NCBI RefSeq assembly: GCF_029227915.1
Contig: NC_079876.1
Coordinates: 38,547,828-38,611,827 of the forward strand
Source: Hydractinia symbiolongicarpus
Lineage: Eukaryota > Cnidaria > Hydrozoa > Anthoathecata > Hydractiniidae
DNA: 64,000 nt
Reading direction: 5' to 3'
Shown: positions 22,100 to 35,400 of the stretch, piece after piece
Numbering within the stretch: position 1 is the stretch's first letter
Layout of the letters: every line of letters starts with the position of its first letter
Notes under the pieces: model-generated
What the model was told of the DNA's origin: nothing
What the model saw: only the letters and a program-made list of their open reading frames with translations
The model's database searches: none
Position numbers and translations under genes: made by a program

Positions 22100-25000
22100 G
22101 TTCGGAAATTGAGTTTACACCCCGGGTACTTTCTTTGTATACTTTTGACTATACGGGCAAGCCTAGGGTTTGCAGGAAATTGCGGGTTTTCGTTTGCCGG
22201 CGATTAAACTTCTTTTATTCAGCGTCTCATCAAAAATGAAAACATTTTTGAAAACTACAAGTCTTATGCGTTTTAGTGGTGAAAAAATAATTTAAAAAAT
22301 CGTTCTGGAGATGAGTTTACTTGCAGGGTACTTTCTTTGTATATATTCGACTATACGAGCCAAGCCCGGGATTTACGGGAAATCGCGGGTTTTCGTTTGC
22401 CGGCGATTAAACCTCTTTTATTCAGCGTCTCATCAAAAATGAAAACATTTTTGAAAACTACAAGTCTCATGCGTTTTAGTGGTGAAAAAATAATTTAAAA
22501 AATCGTTCGGGAAATGAGTTTACTCCCTGGGTACTTTCTTTGTATACTTTTGACTATTCGGGCCGAGTCCAGGATTTACGGGAAGTCGCGGGTTTTCGTT
22601 TGCCGGCGATTAAACTTCTTTTATTCAGCGTCTCATCAAAAATGAAAAATTTTTAAAAACTACAAGTCTCGTGCGTTTTAGTGGTGAAAAAAAAATTTAA
22701 AACATCGTTCTGGAGATGAGTTTACTCGCAGGGTACTTTCTTTGTATATATTCGACTATACGAGCCAAGCCCGGGATTTACGGGAAATCGCGGGTTTTCG
22801 TTTGCCGGCGATTAAACCTCTTTTATTCAGCGTCTCATCAAAAATGAAAACATTTTTGAAAACTACAAGTCTCATGCGTTTTAGTGGTGAAAAAATAATT
22901 TAAAAAATCGTTCGGGAAATGAGTTTACTCCCTGGGTACTTTCTTTGTATACTTTTGACTATACGGGCCGAGTCCAGGATTTACGGGAAGTCGCGGGTTT
23001 TCGTTTGCCGGCGATTAAACTTCTTTTATTCAGCGTCTCATCAAAAATGAAAACATTTTTGAAAACTACAAGTCTTATGCGTTTTAGTGGTGAAAAAATA
23101 ATTTAAAAAATCGTTCTGGAGATGAGTTTACTTGCAGGGTACTTTCTTTGTATATATTCGACTATACGAGCCAAGCCCGGGATTTACGGGAAATCGCGGG
23201 TTTTCGTTTGCCGGCGATTAAACCTCTTTTATTCAGCGTCTCATCAAAAATGAAAACATTTTTGAAAACTACAAGTCTCATGCGTTTTAGTGGTGAAAAA
23301 ATAATTTAAAAAATCGTTCGGGAAATGAGTTTACTCCCTGGGTACTTTCTTTGTATACTTTTGACTATTCGGGCCGAGTCCAGGATTTACGGGAAGTCGC
23401 GGGTTTTCGTTTGCCGGCGATTAAACTTCTTTTATTCAGCGTCTCATCAAAAATGAAAAATTTTTAAAAACTACAAGTCTCGTGCGTTTTAGTGGTGAAA
23501 AAAAAATTTAAAACATCGTTCGGGAAATGACTTTACTCCTTGGGTACTTTCTTTGTATACATTCGACTACACGGGCCAAGCCCGAGATTTAGGGGAAATC
23601 GCTGGTTTTCGTTTGCCGGCGATTAAACCTCTTTCATTAAGCGTCTCATCAAAAATGAAAACATTTTTGAAAACTACAAGTCCCATGTGTTTTAATGGTG
23701 AAAAAATAATTTATAAAATCGTTCGGAAAATGAGTTTACTCCCTGGGTACTTTCTTTGTATACTTTTGACTATACGGGCCGAGTCCGGGATTTACGGGAA
23801 ATCGCAGGTTTTCGTTTGCCGGCGATTAAACTTCTTTTATTTAGCGTCTCATCAAAAATGAAAACATTTTTGAAAACTACAAGTCTCATGCGTTTTAGTG
23901 GTGAAAAAATAAATTAAAAATCGTTCGGGAAATGAGTTTACTCCTTGGGTACTTTCTTTGTATACATTCGACTACACGGGCCAAGCCCGAGATTTAGGGG
24001 AAATCGCTGGTTTTCGTTTGCCGGCGATTAAACCTCTTTCATTAAGCGTCTCATCAAAAATGAAAACATTTTTGAAAACTACAAGTCCCATGTGTTTTAA
24101 TGGTGAAAAAATAATTTAAAAAATCGTTCGGAAAATGAGTTTACTCCCTGGGTACTTTCTTTGTATACTTTTGACTATACGGGCCGAGTCCGGGATTTAC
24201 GGGAAATCGCAGGTTTTCGTTTGCCGGCGATTAAACTTCTTTTATTTAGCGTCTCATCAAAAATGAAAAATTTTTAGAAACTACAAGTCTCGTGCGTTTT
24301 AGTGGTGAAAAAAAAATTTAAAACATCGTTCGGGAAATGAGTTTACTCCTTGGGTACTTTCTTTGTATACATTCGACTACACGGGCCAAGCCCGGGATTT
24401 AGGGGAAATCGCTGGTTTTCGTTTGCCGGCGATTAAACCTCTTTCATTAAGCGTCTCATCAAAAATGAAAACATTTTTGAAAACTACAAGTCCCATGTGT
24501 TTTAATGGTGAAAAAATAATTTAAAAAATCGTTCGGAAATTGAGTTTACACCCCGGGTACTTTCTTTGTATACTTTTGACTATACGGGCAAGCCTAGGGT
24601 TTGCAGGAAATTGCGGGTTTTCGTTTGCCGGCGATTAAACTTCTTTTATTCAGCGTCTCATCAAAAATGAAAACATTTTTGAAAACTACAAGTCTTATGC
24701 GTTTTAGTGGTGAAAAAATAATTTAAAAAATCGTTCTGGAGATGAGTTTACTTGCAGGGTACTTTCTTTGTATATATTCGACTATACGAGCCAAGCCCGG
24801 GATTTACGGGAAATCGCGGGTTTTCGTTTGCCGGCGATTAAACCTCTTTTATTCAGCGTCTCATCAAAAATGAAAACATTTTTGAAAACTACAAGTCTCA
24901 TGCGTTTTAGTGGTGAAAAAATAATTTAAAAAATCTTTCGGGAAATGAGTTTACTCCCTGGGTACTTTCTTTGTATACTTTTGACTATTCGGGCCGAGTC

Positions 25001-26760
25001 CAGGATTTACGGGAAGTCGCGGGTTTTCGTTTGCCGGCGATTAAACTTCTTTTATTCAGCGTCTCATCAAAAATGAAAAATTTTTAAAAACTACAAGTCT
25101 CGTGCGTTTTAGTGGTGAAAAAAAAATTTAAAACATCGTTCTGGAGATGAGTTTACTCGCAGGGTACTTTCTTTGTATATATTCGACTATACGAGCCAAG
25201 CCCGGGATTTACGGGAAATCGCGGGTTTTCGTTTGCCGGCGATTAAACCTCTTTTATTCAGCGTCTCATCAAAAATGAAAACATTTTTGAAAACTACAAG
25301 TCTCATGCGTTTTAGTGGTGAAAAAATAATTTAAAAAATCGTTCGGGAAATGAGTTTACTCCCTGGGTACTTTCTTTGTATACTTTTGACTATACGGGCC
25401 GAGTCCAGGATTTACGGGAAGTCGCGGGTTTTCGTTTGCCGGCGATTAAACTTCTTTTATTCAGCGTCTCATCAAAAATGAAAAATTTTTAAAAACCACA
25501 AGTCTCGTGCGTTTTAGTGGTGAAAAAAAAATTTAAAACATCGTTCGGGAAATGAGTTTACTCCTTGGGTACTTTCTTTGTATACATTCGACTACACGGG
25601 CCAAGCCCGGGATTTAGGGGAAATCGCTGGTTTTCGTTTGCCGGCGATTAAACCTCTTTCATTAAGCGTCTCATCAAAAATGAAAACATTTTTGAAAACT
25701 ACAAGTCCCATGTGTTTTAATGGTGAAAAAATAATTTAAAAAATCGTTCGGAAATTGAGTTTACACCCCGGGTACTTTCTTTGTATACTTTTGACTATAC
25801 GGGCAAGCCTAGGGTTTGCAGGAAATTGCGGGTTTTCGTTTGCCGGCGATTAAACTTCTTTTATTCAGCGTCTCATCAAAAATGAAAACATTTTTGAAAA
25901 CTACAAGTCTTATGCGTTTTAGTGGTGAAAAAATATTTTAAAAAATCGTTCTGGAGATGAGTTTACTTGCAGGGTACTTTCTTTGTATATATTCGACTAT
26001 ACGAGCCAAGCCCGGGATTTACGGGAAATCGCGGGTTTTCGTTTGCCGGCGATTAAACCTCTTTTATTCAGCGTCTCATCAAAAATGAAAACATTTTTGA
26101 AAACTACAAGTCTCATGCGTTTTAGTGGTGAAAAAATAATTTAAAAAATCGTTCGGGAAATGAGTTTACTCCCTGGGTACTTTCTTTGTATACTTTTGAC
26201 TATTCGGGCCGAGTCCAGGATTTACGGGAAGTCGCGGGTTTTCGTTTGCCGGCGATTAAACTTCTTTTATTCAGCGTCTCATCAAAAATGAAAAATTTTT
26301 AAAAACTACAAGTCTCGTGCGTTTTAGTGGTGAAAAAAAAATTTAAAACATCGTTCGGGAAATGAGTTTACTCCTTGGGTACTTTCTTTGTATACATTCG
26401 ACTACACGGGCCAAGCCCGAGATTTAGGGGAAATCGCTGGTTTTCGTTTGCCGGCGATTAAACCTCTTTCATTAAGCGTCTCATCAAAAATGAAAACATT
26501 TTTGAAAACTACAAGTCCCATGTGTTTTAATGGTGAAAAAATAATTTAAAAAATCGTTCGGAAAATGAGTTTACTCCCTGGGTACTTTCTTTGTATACTT
26601 TTGACTATACGGGCCGAGTCCGGGATTTACGGGAAATCGCAGGTTTTCGTTTGCCGGCGATTAAACTTCTTTTATTTAGCGTCTCATCAAAAATGAAAAC
26701 ATTTTTGAAAACTACAAGTCTCATGCGTTTTAGTGGTGAAAAAATAAATTAAAAATCGTT
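22100..26760 (+). repeat. Local 4-, 6- and 8-mer duplications inside domain 3
   Basis: The rare variant TGACTATTCGGG occurs at 22551, 23362, 24982 and 26197, spaced 811, 1,620 and 1,215 bp (4, 8 and 6 monomers). The companion TATACGAGCC variant tracks it. The flanking monomers are nearly identical between copies, so these are recent segmental duplications nested in the CCTAGG-marked domain. Confidence 0.83.
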
Positions 26761-29700
26761 CGGGAAATGAGTTTACTCCTTGGGTACTTTCTTTGTATAC
26801 ATTCGACTACACGGGCCAAGCCCGAGATTTAGGGGAAATCGCTGGTTTTCGTTTGCCGGCGATTAAACCTCTTTCATTAAGCGTCTCATCAAAAATGAAA
26901 ACATTTTTGAAAACTACAAGTCCCATGTGTTTTAATGGTGAAAAAATAATTTAAAAAATCGTTCGGAAAATGAGTTTACTCCCTGGGTACTTTCTTTGTA
27001 TACTTTTGACTATACGGGCCGAGTCCGGGATTTACGGGAAATCGCAGGTTTTCGTTTGCCGGCGATTAAACTTCTTTTATTTAGCGTCTCATCAAAAATG
27101 AAAACATTTTTGAAAACTACAAGTCTCATGCGTTTTAGTGGTGAAAAAATAAATTAAAAATCGTTCGGGAAATGAGTTTACTCCCTGGGTACTTTCTTTG
27201 TATACCTTTGACTATACGGGCCAAGCCCGGGATTTACGGGAAATCGCGGGTTTCGTTTGCCGGCGATTAAACTTCTTTTATTCAGTGTCTCATCAAACAT
27301 GAATACAATTATGAAAACTACAAGTCTTATGCGTTTTAGTGGTGAAAAAATAATTTAAAAAATCGTTCGGGAAATAATTTTCTTCCCTTGGTACTTTCTT
27401 TGTATACTTTTGACTATACGGGCGGAGTCCAGGATTTACGGGAAGTCGCGGGTTTTCGTTTGCCGGCGATTAAACTTCTTTTATTCAGCGTCTCATCAAA
27501 AATGAAAAATTTTTAAAAACTACAAGTCTCGTGCGTTTTAGTGGTGAAAAAAAAATTTAAAACATCGTTCGGGAAATGAGTTTACTCCCTGGGTACTTTC
27601 TTTGTATACTTTTGAATACACGGGCCAAGCCAGGGATTTACGGGAAATCGCGGTTTTTAGTTTGCCGGCGATTAAACTTCTTTTATTCAGCGTCTCATCA
27701 AAAATGAAAACATTTTTGAAAACTACAAGTCTCATGGGCTTTAGTGGTGAAATAATAATTTAAAAAATCGTTCGGAAATTGAGTTTACACCCCGGGTACT
27801 TTCTTTGTATACTTTTGACTATACGGGCCAAGCCTAGGGTTTGCAGGAAATGGCGGGTTTTCGTTTGCCGGCGATTAAACTTCTTTTATTCAGCGTCTCA
27901 TCAAAAATGAAAACATTTTTGAAAACTACAAGTCTTATGCGTTTTAGTGGTGAAAAAATAATTTAAAAAATCGTTCTGGAAATGAGTTTACTCGCAGGGT
28001 ACTTTCTTTGTATATATTCGACTATACGGGCCAAGCCCGGGATTTACGGGAAATCGCGGGTTTTCGTTTGCCGGCGATTAAACCTCTTTTATTCAGCGTC
28101 TCATCAAAAATGAAAACATTTTTGAAAACTACAAGTCTCATGCGTTTTAGTGGTGAAAAAATAATTTAAAAAATCGTTCGGGAAATGAGTTTACTCCCTG
28201 GGTACTTTCTTTGTATACTATTGACTATACGGGCCAAGCCCGGGATTTTCGGGAATTCGCGGGTTTCGTTTGCCGGCGATTAAACTTCTTTTATTCAGTG
28301 TCTCATCAAAAATGAAAACAATTATGAAAACTACAAGTCTTATGCGTTTTAGTGGTGAAAAAATAATTTAAAAAATCGTTCTGGAAATGAGTTTAATCTC
28401 AGGGTACTTTTTTTGTATACATTCCACTATACGAGCCAAGCCCGGGATTTACGGGAAATCGCGGGTTTTCGTTTGCCGGCGATTAAACTTCTTTTATTCA
28501 GCGTCTTATCAAAAATGAAAAATTTTTAAAAACTACAAGTCTCGTGCCTTTTAGTGGTGAAAAAAAAATTTAAAACATCGTTCGGGAAATGAGTTTACTC
28601 CTTGGGTACTTTCTTTGTATACATTCGACTACACGGGCCAAGCCCGGGATTTAGGGGAAATCGCTGGTTTTCGTTTGCCGGCGATTAAACCTCTTTCATT
28701 AAGCGTCTCATCAAAAATGAAAACATTTTTGAAAACTACAAGTCCCATGTGTTTTAATGGTGAAAAAATAATTTAAAAAATCGTTCGGAAAATGAGTTTA
28801 CTCCCTGGGTACTTTCTTTGTATACTTTTGACTATACGGGCCGAGTCCGGGATTTACGGGAAATCGCAGGTTTTCGTTTGCCGGCGATTAAACTTCTTTT
28901 ATTTAGCGTCTCATCAAAAATGAAAACATTTTTGAAAACTACAAGTCTCATGCGTTTTAGTGGTGAAAAAATAAATTAAAAAATCGTTCGGGAAATGAGT
29001 TTACTCCCTGGGTACTTTTTTTGTATAATTTTGACTATACGGGCCAAGCCCGGGATTTACGGGAAATCGCGGGTTTTCGTTTGCCGGCGATTAAACCTCT
29101 TTTATTCAGCGTCTCATCAAAAATGAAAAATTTTTAAAAACTACAAGTCTTGTGCGTTTTAGTGGTGAAAAAAAAATTTAAAACATCGTTCGGGAAATGA
29201 GTTTACTCCCTGGGTACTTTCTTTGTATACTTTTGAATACACGGGCCAAGCCCGGGATTTACGGGAAATCGCGGTTTTTCGTTTGCTGGCGATTAAACTT
29301 CTTTTATTCTGCGTCTCATCAAAAATGAAAACATTTTTGAAAACTACAAGTCTCATGGGCTTTAGTGGTGAAATAATAATTTAAAAAATCGTTCGGAAAT
29401 TGAGTTTACACCCCGGGTACTTTCTTTGTATACTTTTGACTATACGGGCCAAGCCTAGGGTTTGCAGGAAATGGCGGGTTTTCGTTTGCCGGCGATTAAA
29501 CTTCTTTTATTCAGCGTCTCATCAAAAATGAAAACATTTTTGAAAACTACAAGTCTTATGCGTTTTAGTGGTGAAAAAATAATTTAAGAAATCGTTCTGG
29601 AAATGAGTTTACTCGCAGGGTACTTTCTTTTTATATATTCGACTATACGGGCCAAGCCCGGGATTTACGGGAAATCGCGGGTTTTCGTTTGCCGGCGATT

Positions 29701-31239
29701 AAACCTCTTTTATTCAGCGTCTCATCAAAAATGAAAACATTTTTGAAAACTACAAGTCTCATGCGTTTTAGTGGTGAAAAAATAATTTAAAAAATCGTTC
29801 GGGAAATGAGTTTACTCCCTGGGTACTTTCTTTGTATACTATTGACTATACGGGCCAAGCCCGGGATTTTCGGGAAATCGCGGGTTTCGTTTGCCGGCGA
29901 TTAAACTTCTTTTATTCAGCGTCTCATCAAAAATGAAAACATTTTTGAAAACTACAAGTCTCGTGCCTTTTAGTGGTGAAAAAAAAATTTAAAACATCGT
30001 TCGGGAAATGAGTTTACTCCTTGGGTACTTTCTTTGTATACATTCGACTACACGGGCCAAGCCCGGGATTTAGGGGAAATCGCTGGTTTTCGTTTGCCGG
30101 CGATTAAACCTCTTTCATTAAGCGTCTCATCAAAAATGAAAACATTTTTGAAAACTACAAGTCCCATGTGTTTTAATGGTGAAAAAATAATTTAAAAAAT
30201 CGTTCGGAAAATGAGTTTACTCCCTGGGTACTTTCTTTGTATACTTTTGACTATACGGGCCGAGTCCGGGATTTACGGGAAATCGCAGGTTTTCGTTTGC
30301 CGGCGATTAAACTTCTTTTATTTAGCGTCTCATCAAAAATGAAAACATTTTTGAAAACTACAAGTCTCATGCGTTTTAGTGGTGAAAAAATAAATTAAAA
30401 AATCGTTCGGGAAATGAGTTTACTCCCTGGGTACTTTTTTTGTATAATTTTGACTATACGGGCCAAGCCCGGGATTTACGGGAAATCGCGGGTTTTCGTT
30501 TGCCGGCGATTAAACCTCTTTTATTCAGCGTCTCATCAAAAATGAAAACATTTTTGAAAACTACAAGTCTCATGCGTTTTAGTGGTGAAAAAATAATTTA
30601 AAAAATCGTTCGGGAAATGAGTTTACTCCCTGGGTACTTTCTTTGTATACTTTTGACTATACGGGCCGAGTCCAGGATTTACGGGAAGTCGCGGGTTTTC
30701 GTTTGCCGGCGATTAAACTTCTTTTATTCAGCGTCTCATCAAAAATGAAAAATTTTTAAAAACTACAAGTCTCGTGCGTTTTAGTGGTGAAAAAAAAATT
30801 TAAAACATCGTTCGGGAAATGAGTTTACTCCCTGGGTACTTTCTTTGTATACTTTTGAATACACGGGCCAAGCCCGGGATTTACGGGAAATCGCGGTTTT
30901 TCGTTTGCCGGCGATTAAACTTCTTTTATTCTGCGTCTCATCAAAAATGAAAACATTTTTGAAAACTACAAGTCTCATGGGCTTTAGTGGTGAAATAATA
31001 ATTTAAAAAATCGTTCGGAAATTGAGTTTACACCCCGGGTACTTTCTTTGTATACTTTTGACTATACGGGCCAAGCCTAGGGTTTGCAGGAAATGGCGGG
31101 TTTTCGTTTGCCGGCGATTAAACTTCTTTTATTCAGCGTCTCATCAAAAATGAAAACATTTTTGAAAACTACAAGTCTTATGCGTTTTAGTGGTGAAAAA
31201 ATAATTTCAAAAATCGTTCTGGAAATGAGTTTACTCGCA

Positions 31240-32430
31240 GGGTACTTTCTTTTTATATATTCGACTATACGGGCCAAGCCCGGGATTTACGGGAAATCGC
31301 GGGTTTTCGTTTGCCGGCGATTAAACCTCTTTTATTCAGCGTCTCATCAAAAATGAAAACATTTTTGAAAACTACAAGTCTCGTGCGTTTTAGTGGTGAA
31401 AAAATAATTTAAAAAATCGTTCGGGAAATGAGTTTACTCCTTGGGTACTTTCTTTGTATACTTTTGACTATACGGGCCGAGTCCAGGATTTACAGGAAGT
31501 CGCGGGTTTTCGTTTGCCGGCGATTAAACTTCTTTTATTCAGCGTCTCATCAAAAATGAAAAATTTTTAAAAACTACAAGTCTCGTGCGTTTTAGTGGTG
31601 AAAAAAAATTTAAAACATCGTTCGGGAAATGAGTTTACTCCTTGGGTACTTTCTTTGTATATATTCGACTACACGGGCCAAGCCCGGGATTTAGGGGAAA
31701 TCTCTGGTTTTCGTTTGCCGGCGATTAAACCTCTTTCATTAAGCGTCTCATCAAAAATGAAAACATTTTTGAAAACTACAAGTCCCATGTGTTTTAATGG
31801 TGAAAAAATAATTTAAAAAATCGTTCTGGAAATGAGTTTACTCGCAGGGTACTTTCTTTTTATATATTCGACTATACGGGCCAAGCCCGGGATTTACGGG
31901 AAATCGCGGGTTTTCGTTTGCCGGCGATTAAACCTCTTTTATTCAGCGTCTCATCAAAAATGAAAACATTTTTGAAAACTACAAGTCTCGTGCGTTTTAG
32001 TGGTGAAAAAATAATTTAAAAAATCGTTCGGGAAATGAGTTTACTCCTTGGGTACTTTCTTTGTATACTTTTGACTATACGGGCCGAGTCCAGGATTTAC
32101 AGGAAGTCGCGGGTTTTCGTTTGCCGGCGATTAAACTTCTTTTATTCAGCGTCTCATCAAAAATGAAAAATTTTTAAAAACTACAAGTCTCGTGCGTTTT
32201 AGTGGTGAAAAAAAATTTAAAACATCGTTCGGGAAATGAGTTTACTCCTTGGGTACTTTCTTTGTATATATTCGACTACACGGGCCAAGCCCGGGATTTA
32301 GGGGAAATCTCTGGTTTTCGTTTGCCGGCGATTAAACCTCTTTCATTAAGCGTCTCATCAAAAATGAAAACATTTTTGAAAACTACAAGTCCCATGTGTT
32401 TTAATGGTGAAAAAATAATTTAAAAAATCG
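31240..32430 (+). repeat. Tandem 607-bp trimer duplication with TTTTTATATATTCG marker
   Basis: The unusual CTTTTTATATATTCG variant occurs at 31249 and 31856, and the GGGGAAATCTCTGG variant recurs at the same spacing of 607 bp. Both copies also share TTTACAGGAAGTCGCGG. Rare shared variants indicate one recent duplication of three monomers. Confidence 0.85.
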
Positions 32431-35400
32431 TTCGGAAAATGAGTTTACTCCCTGGGTACTTTCTTTGTATACTTTTGACTATACGGGCCGAGTCCGGGAT
32501 TTACGGGAAATCGCAGGTTTTCGTTTGCCGGCGATTAAACTTCTTTTATTTAGCGTCTCATCAAAAATGAAAACATTTTTGAAAACTACAAGTCTCATGC
32601 GTTTTAGTGGTGAAAAAATAAATTAAAAATCGTTCGGGAAATGAGTTTACTCCCTGGGTACTTTCTTTGTATACCTTTGACTATACGGGCCAAGCCCGGG
32701 ATTTACGGGAAATCGCGGGTTTCGTTTGCCGGCGATTAAACTTCTTTTATTCAGTGTCTCATCAAAAATGAAAACAATTATGAAAACTACAAGTCTTATG
32801 CGTTTTAGTGGTGAAAAAATAATTTAAAAAATCGTTCTGGAAATGAGTTTACTCACAGGGTACTTTTTTTGTATACATTCGACTATACGGGCCAAGCCCG
32901 GGATTTACGGGAAATCGCGGGTTTTCGTTTGCCGGCGATTAAACCTCTTTCATTGAGCGTCTCATCAAAAATGAAAGCATTTTTGAAAACTACAAGTCTC
33001 ATGCGTTTTAGTAGTGAAAAAAAAATTTAAAAAATAGTTCGGGAAATGAGTTTACTCCCTGGGTACTTTCTTTGTATACTTTTGAATATACGGGCCAAGC
33101 CCGGGATTTACGGAAAATCGCGGTTTTTCGTTTGCCGGCGATTAAACTTCTTTTATTTAGCGTCTCATCAAAAATGAAAACATTTTTGAAAGCTACAAGT
33201 CTCATGCGTTTTAGTGGTGAAAAAATAAATTAAAAAATCGTTCGGGAAATGAGTTTACTCCCTGGGTACTTTCTTTGTATACTTTTGACTATACGGGCCA
33301 AGCCCGGGATTTAAGGGAAATCGCGGGTTTCGTTTGCCGGCGATTAAACCCCTTTCATTAAGCGTCTCATCAAAAATGAAAACATTTTTGAAAACTACAA
33401 GTCCCATGTGTTTTAATGGTGAAAAAACAATTTAAAAAATCGTTCGGAAAATGAGTTTACTTCCTGGGTACTTTCTTTGTATACTTTTGACTTTACGGGC
33501 CGAGTCCGGGATTTACGGTAAATCGCAGGTTTTCGTTTGCCGGCGAATTAACTTCTTTTATTTAGCGTCTCATCAAAAATGAAAACATTTTTGAAAACTA
33601 CAAGTCTCATGCAATTTAGTGGTGAAAAAATAATTTAAAAAATCGTTCGGGAAATGAGTTTACTCCCTGGGTACTTTCTTTGTATACTTTTGACTATACG
33701 GGCCGAGTCCAGGATTTACGGGAAGTCGCCGGTTTTCGTTTGCCGGCGATTAAACTTCTTTTATTCAGCGTCTCATTAAAAATGAAAAATTTTTAAAAAC
33801 TACAAGTCTCGTGCGTTTTAGTGGTGAAAAAAAAATTTAAAACATCGTTCGGGAAATGAGTTTACTCCCTGGGTACTTTCTTTGTATACTTTTGAATACA
33901 CGGGCCAAGCCAGGGATTTACGGGAAATCGCGGTTTTTCGTTTGCCGGCGATTAAACTTCTTTTATTCAGCGTCTCATCAAAAATGAAAACATTTTTGAA
34001 AACTACAAGTCTCATGGGCTTTAGTGGTGAAATAAAAATTTAAAAAATCGTTCGGAAATTGAGTTTACACCCCGGGTACTTTCTTTGTATACTTTTGACT
34101 ATACGGGCCAAGCCTAGGGTTTGCAAGAAATGGCGGGTTTTTGTTTGCCGGCGATTAAAATTCTTTTATTCAGCGTCTCATCAAAAATGAAAACATTTTT
34201 GAAAACTACAAGTCTTATGCGTTTTAGTGGTGAAAAAATAATTTAAAAAATCGTTCTGGAAATGAGTTTACTCGCAGGGTACTTTCTTTGTATATATTCG
34301 ACTATACGAGCCAAGCCCGGGATTTACGGGAAATCGCGGGTTTTCGTTTGCCGGCGATTAAACCTCTTTTATTCAGCGTCTCATCAAAAATGAAAATATT
34401 TTTGAAAACTACAAGTCTCATGCGTTTTAGTGGTGAAAAAATAATTTAAAAAATCGTTCGGGAAATGAGTTTACTCCCTGGGTACTTTCTTTGTATACTT
34501 TTGACTATACGGGCCGAGTCCAGGATTTACGGGAAGTCGCGGGTTTTCGTTTGCCGGCGATTAAACTTCTTTTATTCAGCGTCTCATCAAAAATGAAAAA
34601 ATTTAAAAAACTACAAGTCTCGTGCGTTTTAGTGGTGAAAAAAAAAATTTAAAACATCGTTCGGGAAATGAGTTTACTCCTTGGGTACTTTCTTTGTATA
34701 CATTCGACTACACGGGCCAAGCCCGGGATTTAGGGGAAATCGCTGGTTTTCGTTTGCCGGCGATTAAACCTCTTTCATTAAGCGTCTCATCAAAAATGAA
34801 AACATTTTTGAAAACTACAAGTCCCATGTGTTTTAATGGTGAAAAAATAATTTAAAAAATCGTTCGGAAAATGAGTTTACTCCCTGGGTACTTTCTTTGT
34901 ATACTTTTGACTATACGGGCCGAGTCCGGGATTTACGGGAAATCGCAGGTTTTCGTTTGCCGGCGATTAAACTTCTTTTACTTAGCGTCTCATCAAAAAT
35001 GAAAACATTTTTGAAAACTACAAGTCTAATGCGTTTTAGTGGTGAAAAAATAAATTAAAAATCGTTCGGGAAATGAGTTTACTCCCTGGGTACTTTCTTT
35101 GTATACCTTTGACTATACGGGCCAAGCCCGGAATTTACGGGAAATCGCGGGTTTCGTTTGCCGGCGATTAAACTTCTTTTATTCAGTGTCTCATCAAAAA
35201 TGAAAACATTTTTGAAAACTACAAGTCTCATGCGTTTTAGTGGTGAAAAAATAAATTAAAAATCGTTCGGGAAATGAGTTTACTCCCTGGGTACTTTCTT
35301 TGTATACCTTTGACTATACGGGCCAAGCCCGGGATTTACGGGAAATCGCGGGTTTCGTTTGCCGGCGATTAAACTTCTTTTATTCAGTGTCTCATCAAAA

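Noticed and set aside
27361-27400. Possible insertion or rearrangement at GGGAAATAATTTTCTTCCC
   Set aside because: It aligns base for base with GGGAAATGAGTTTACTCCC with a few substitutions and no length change, so it is only a divergent monomer.
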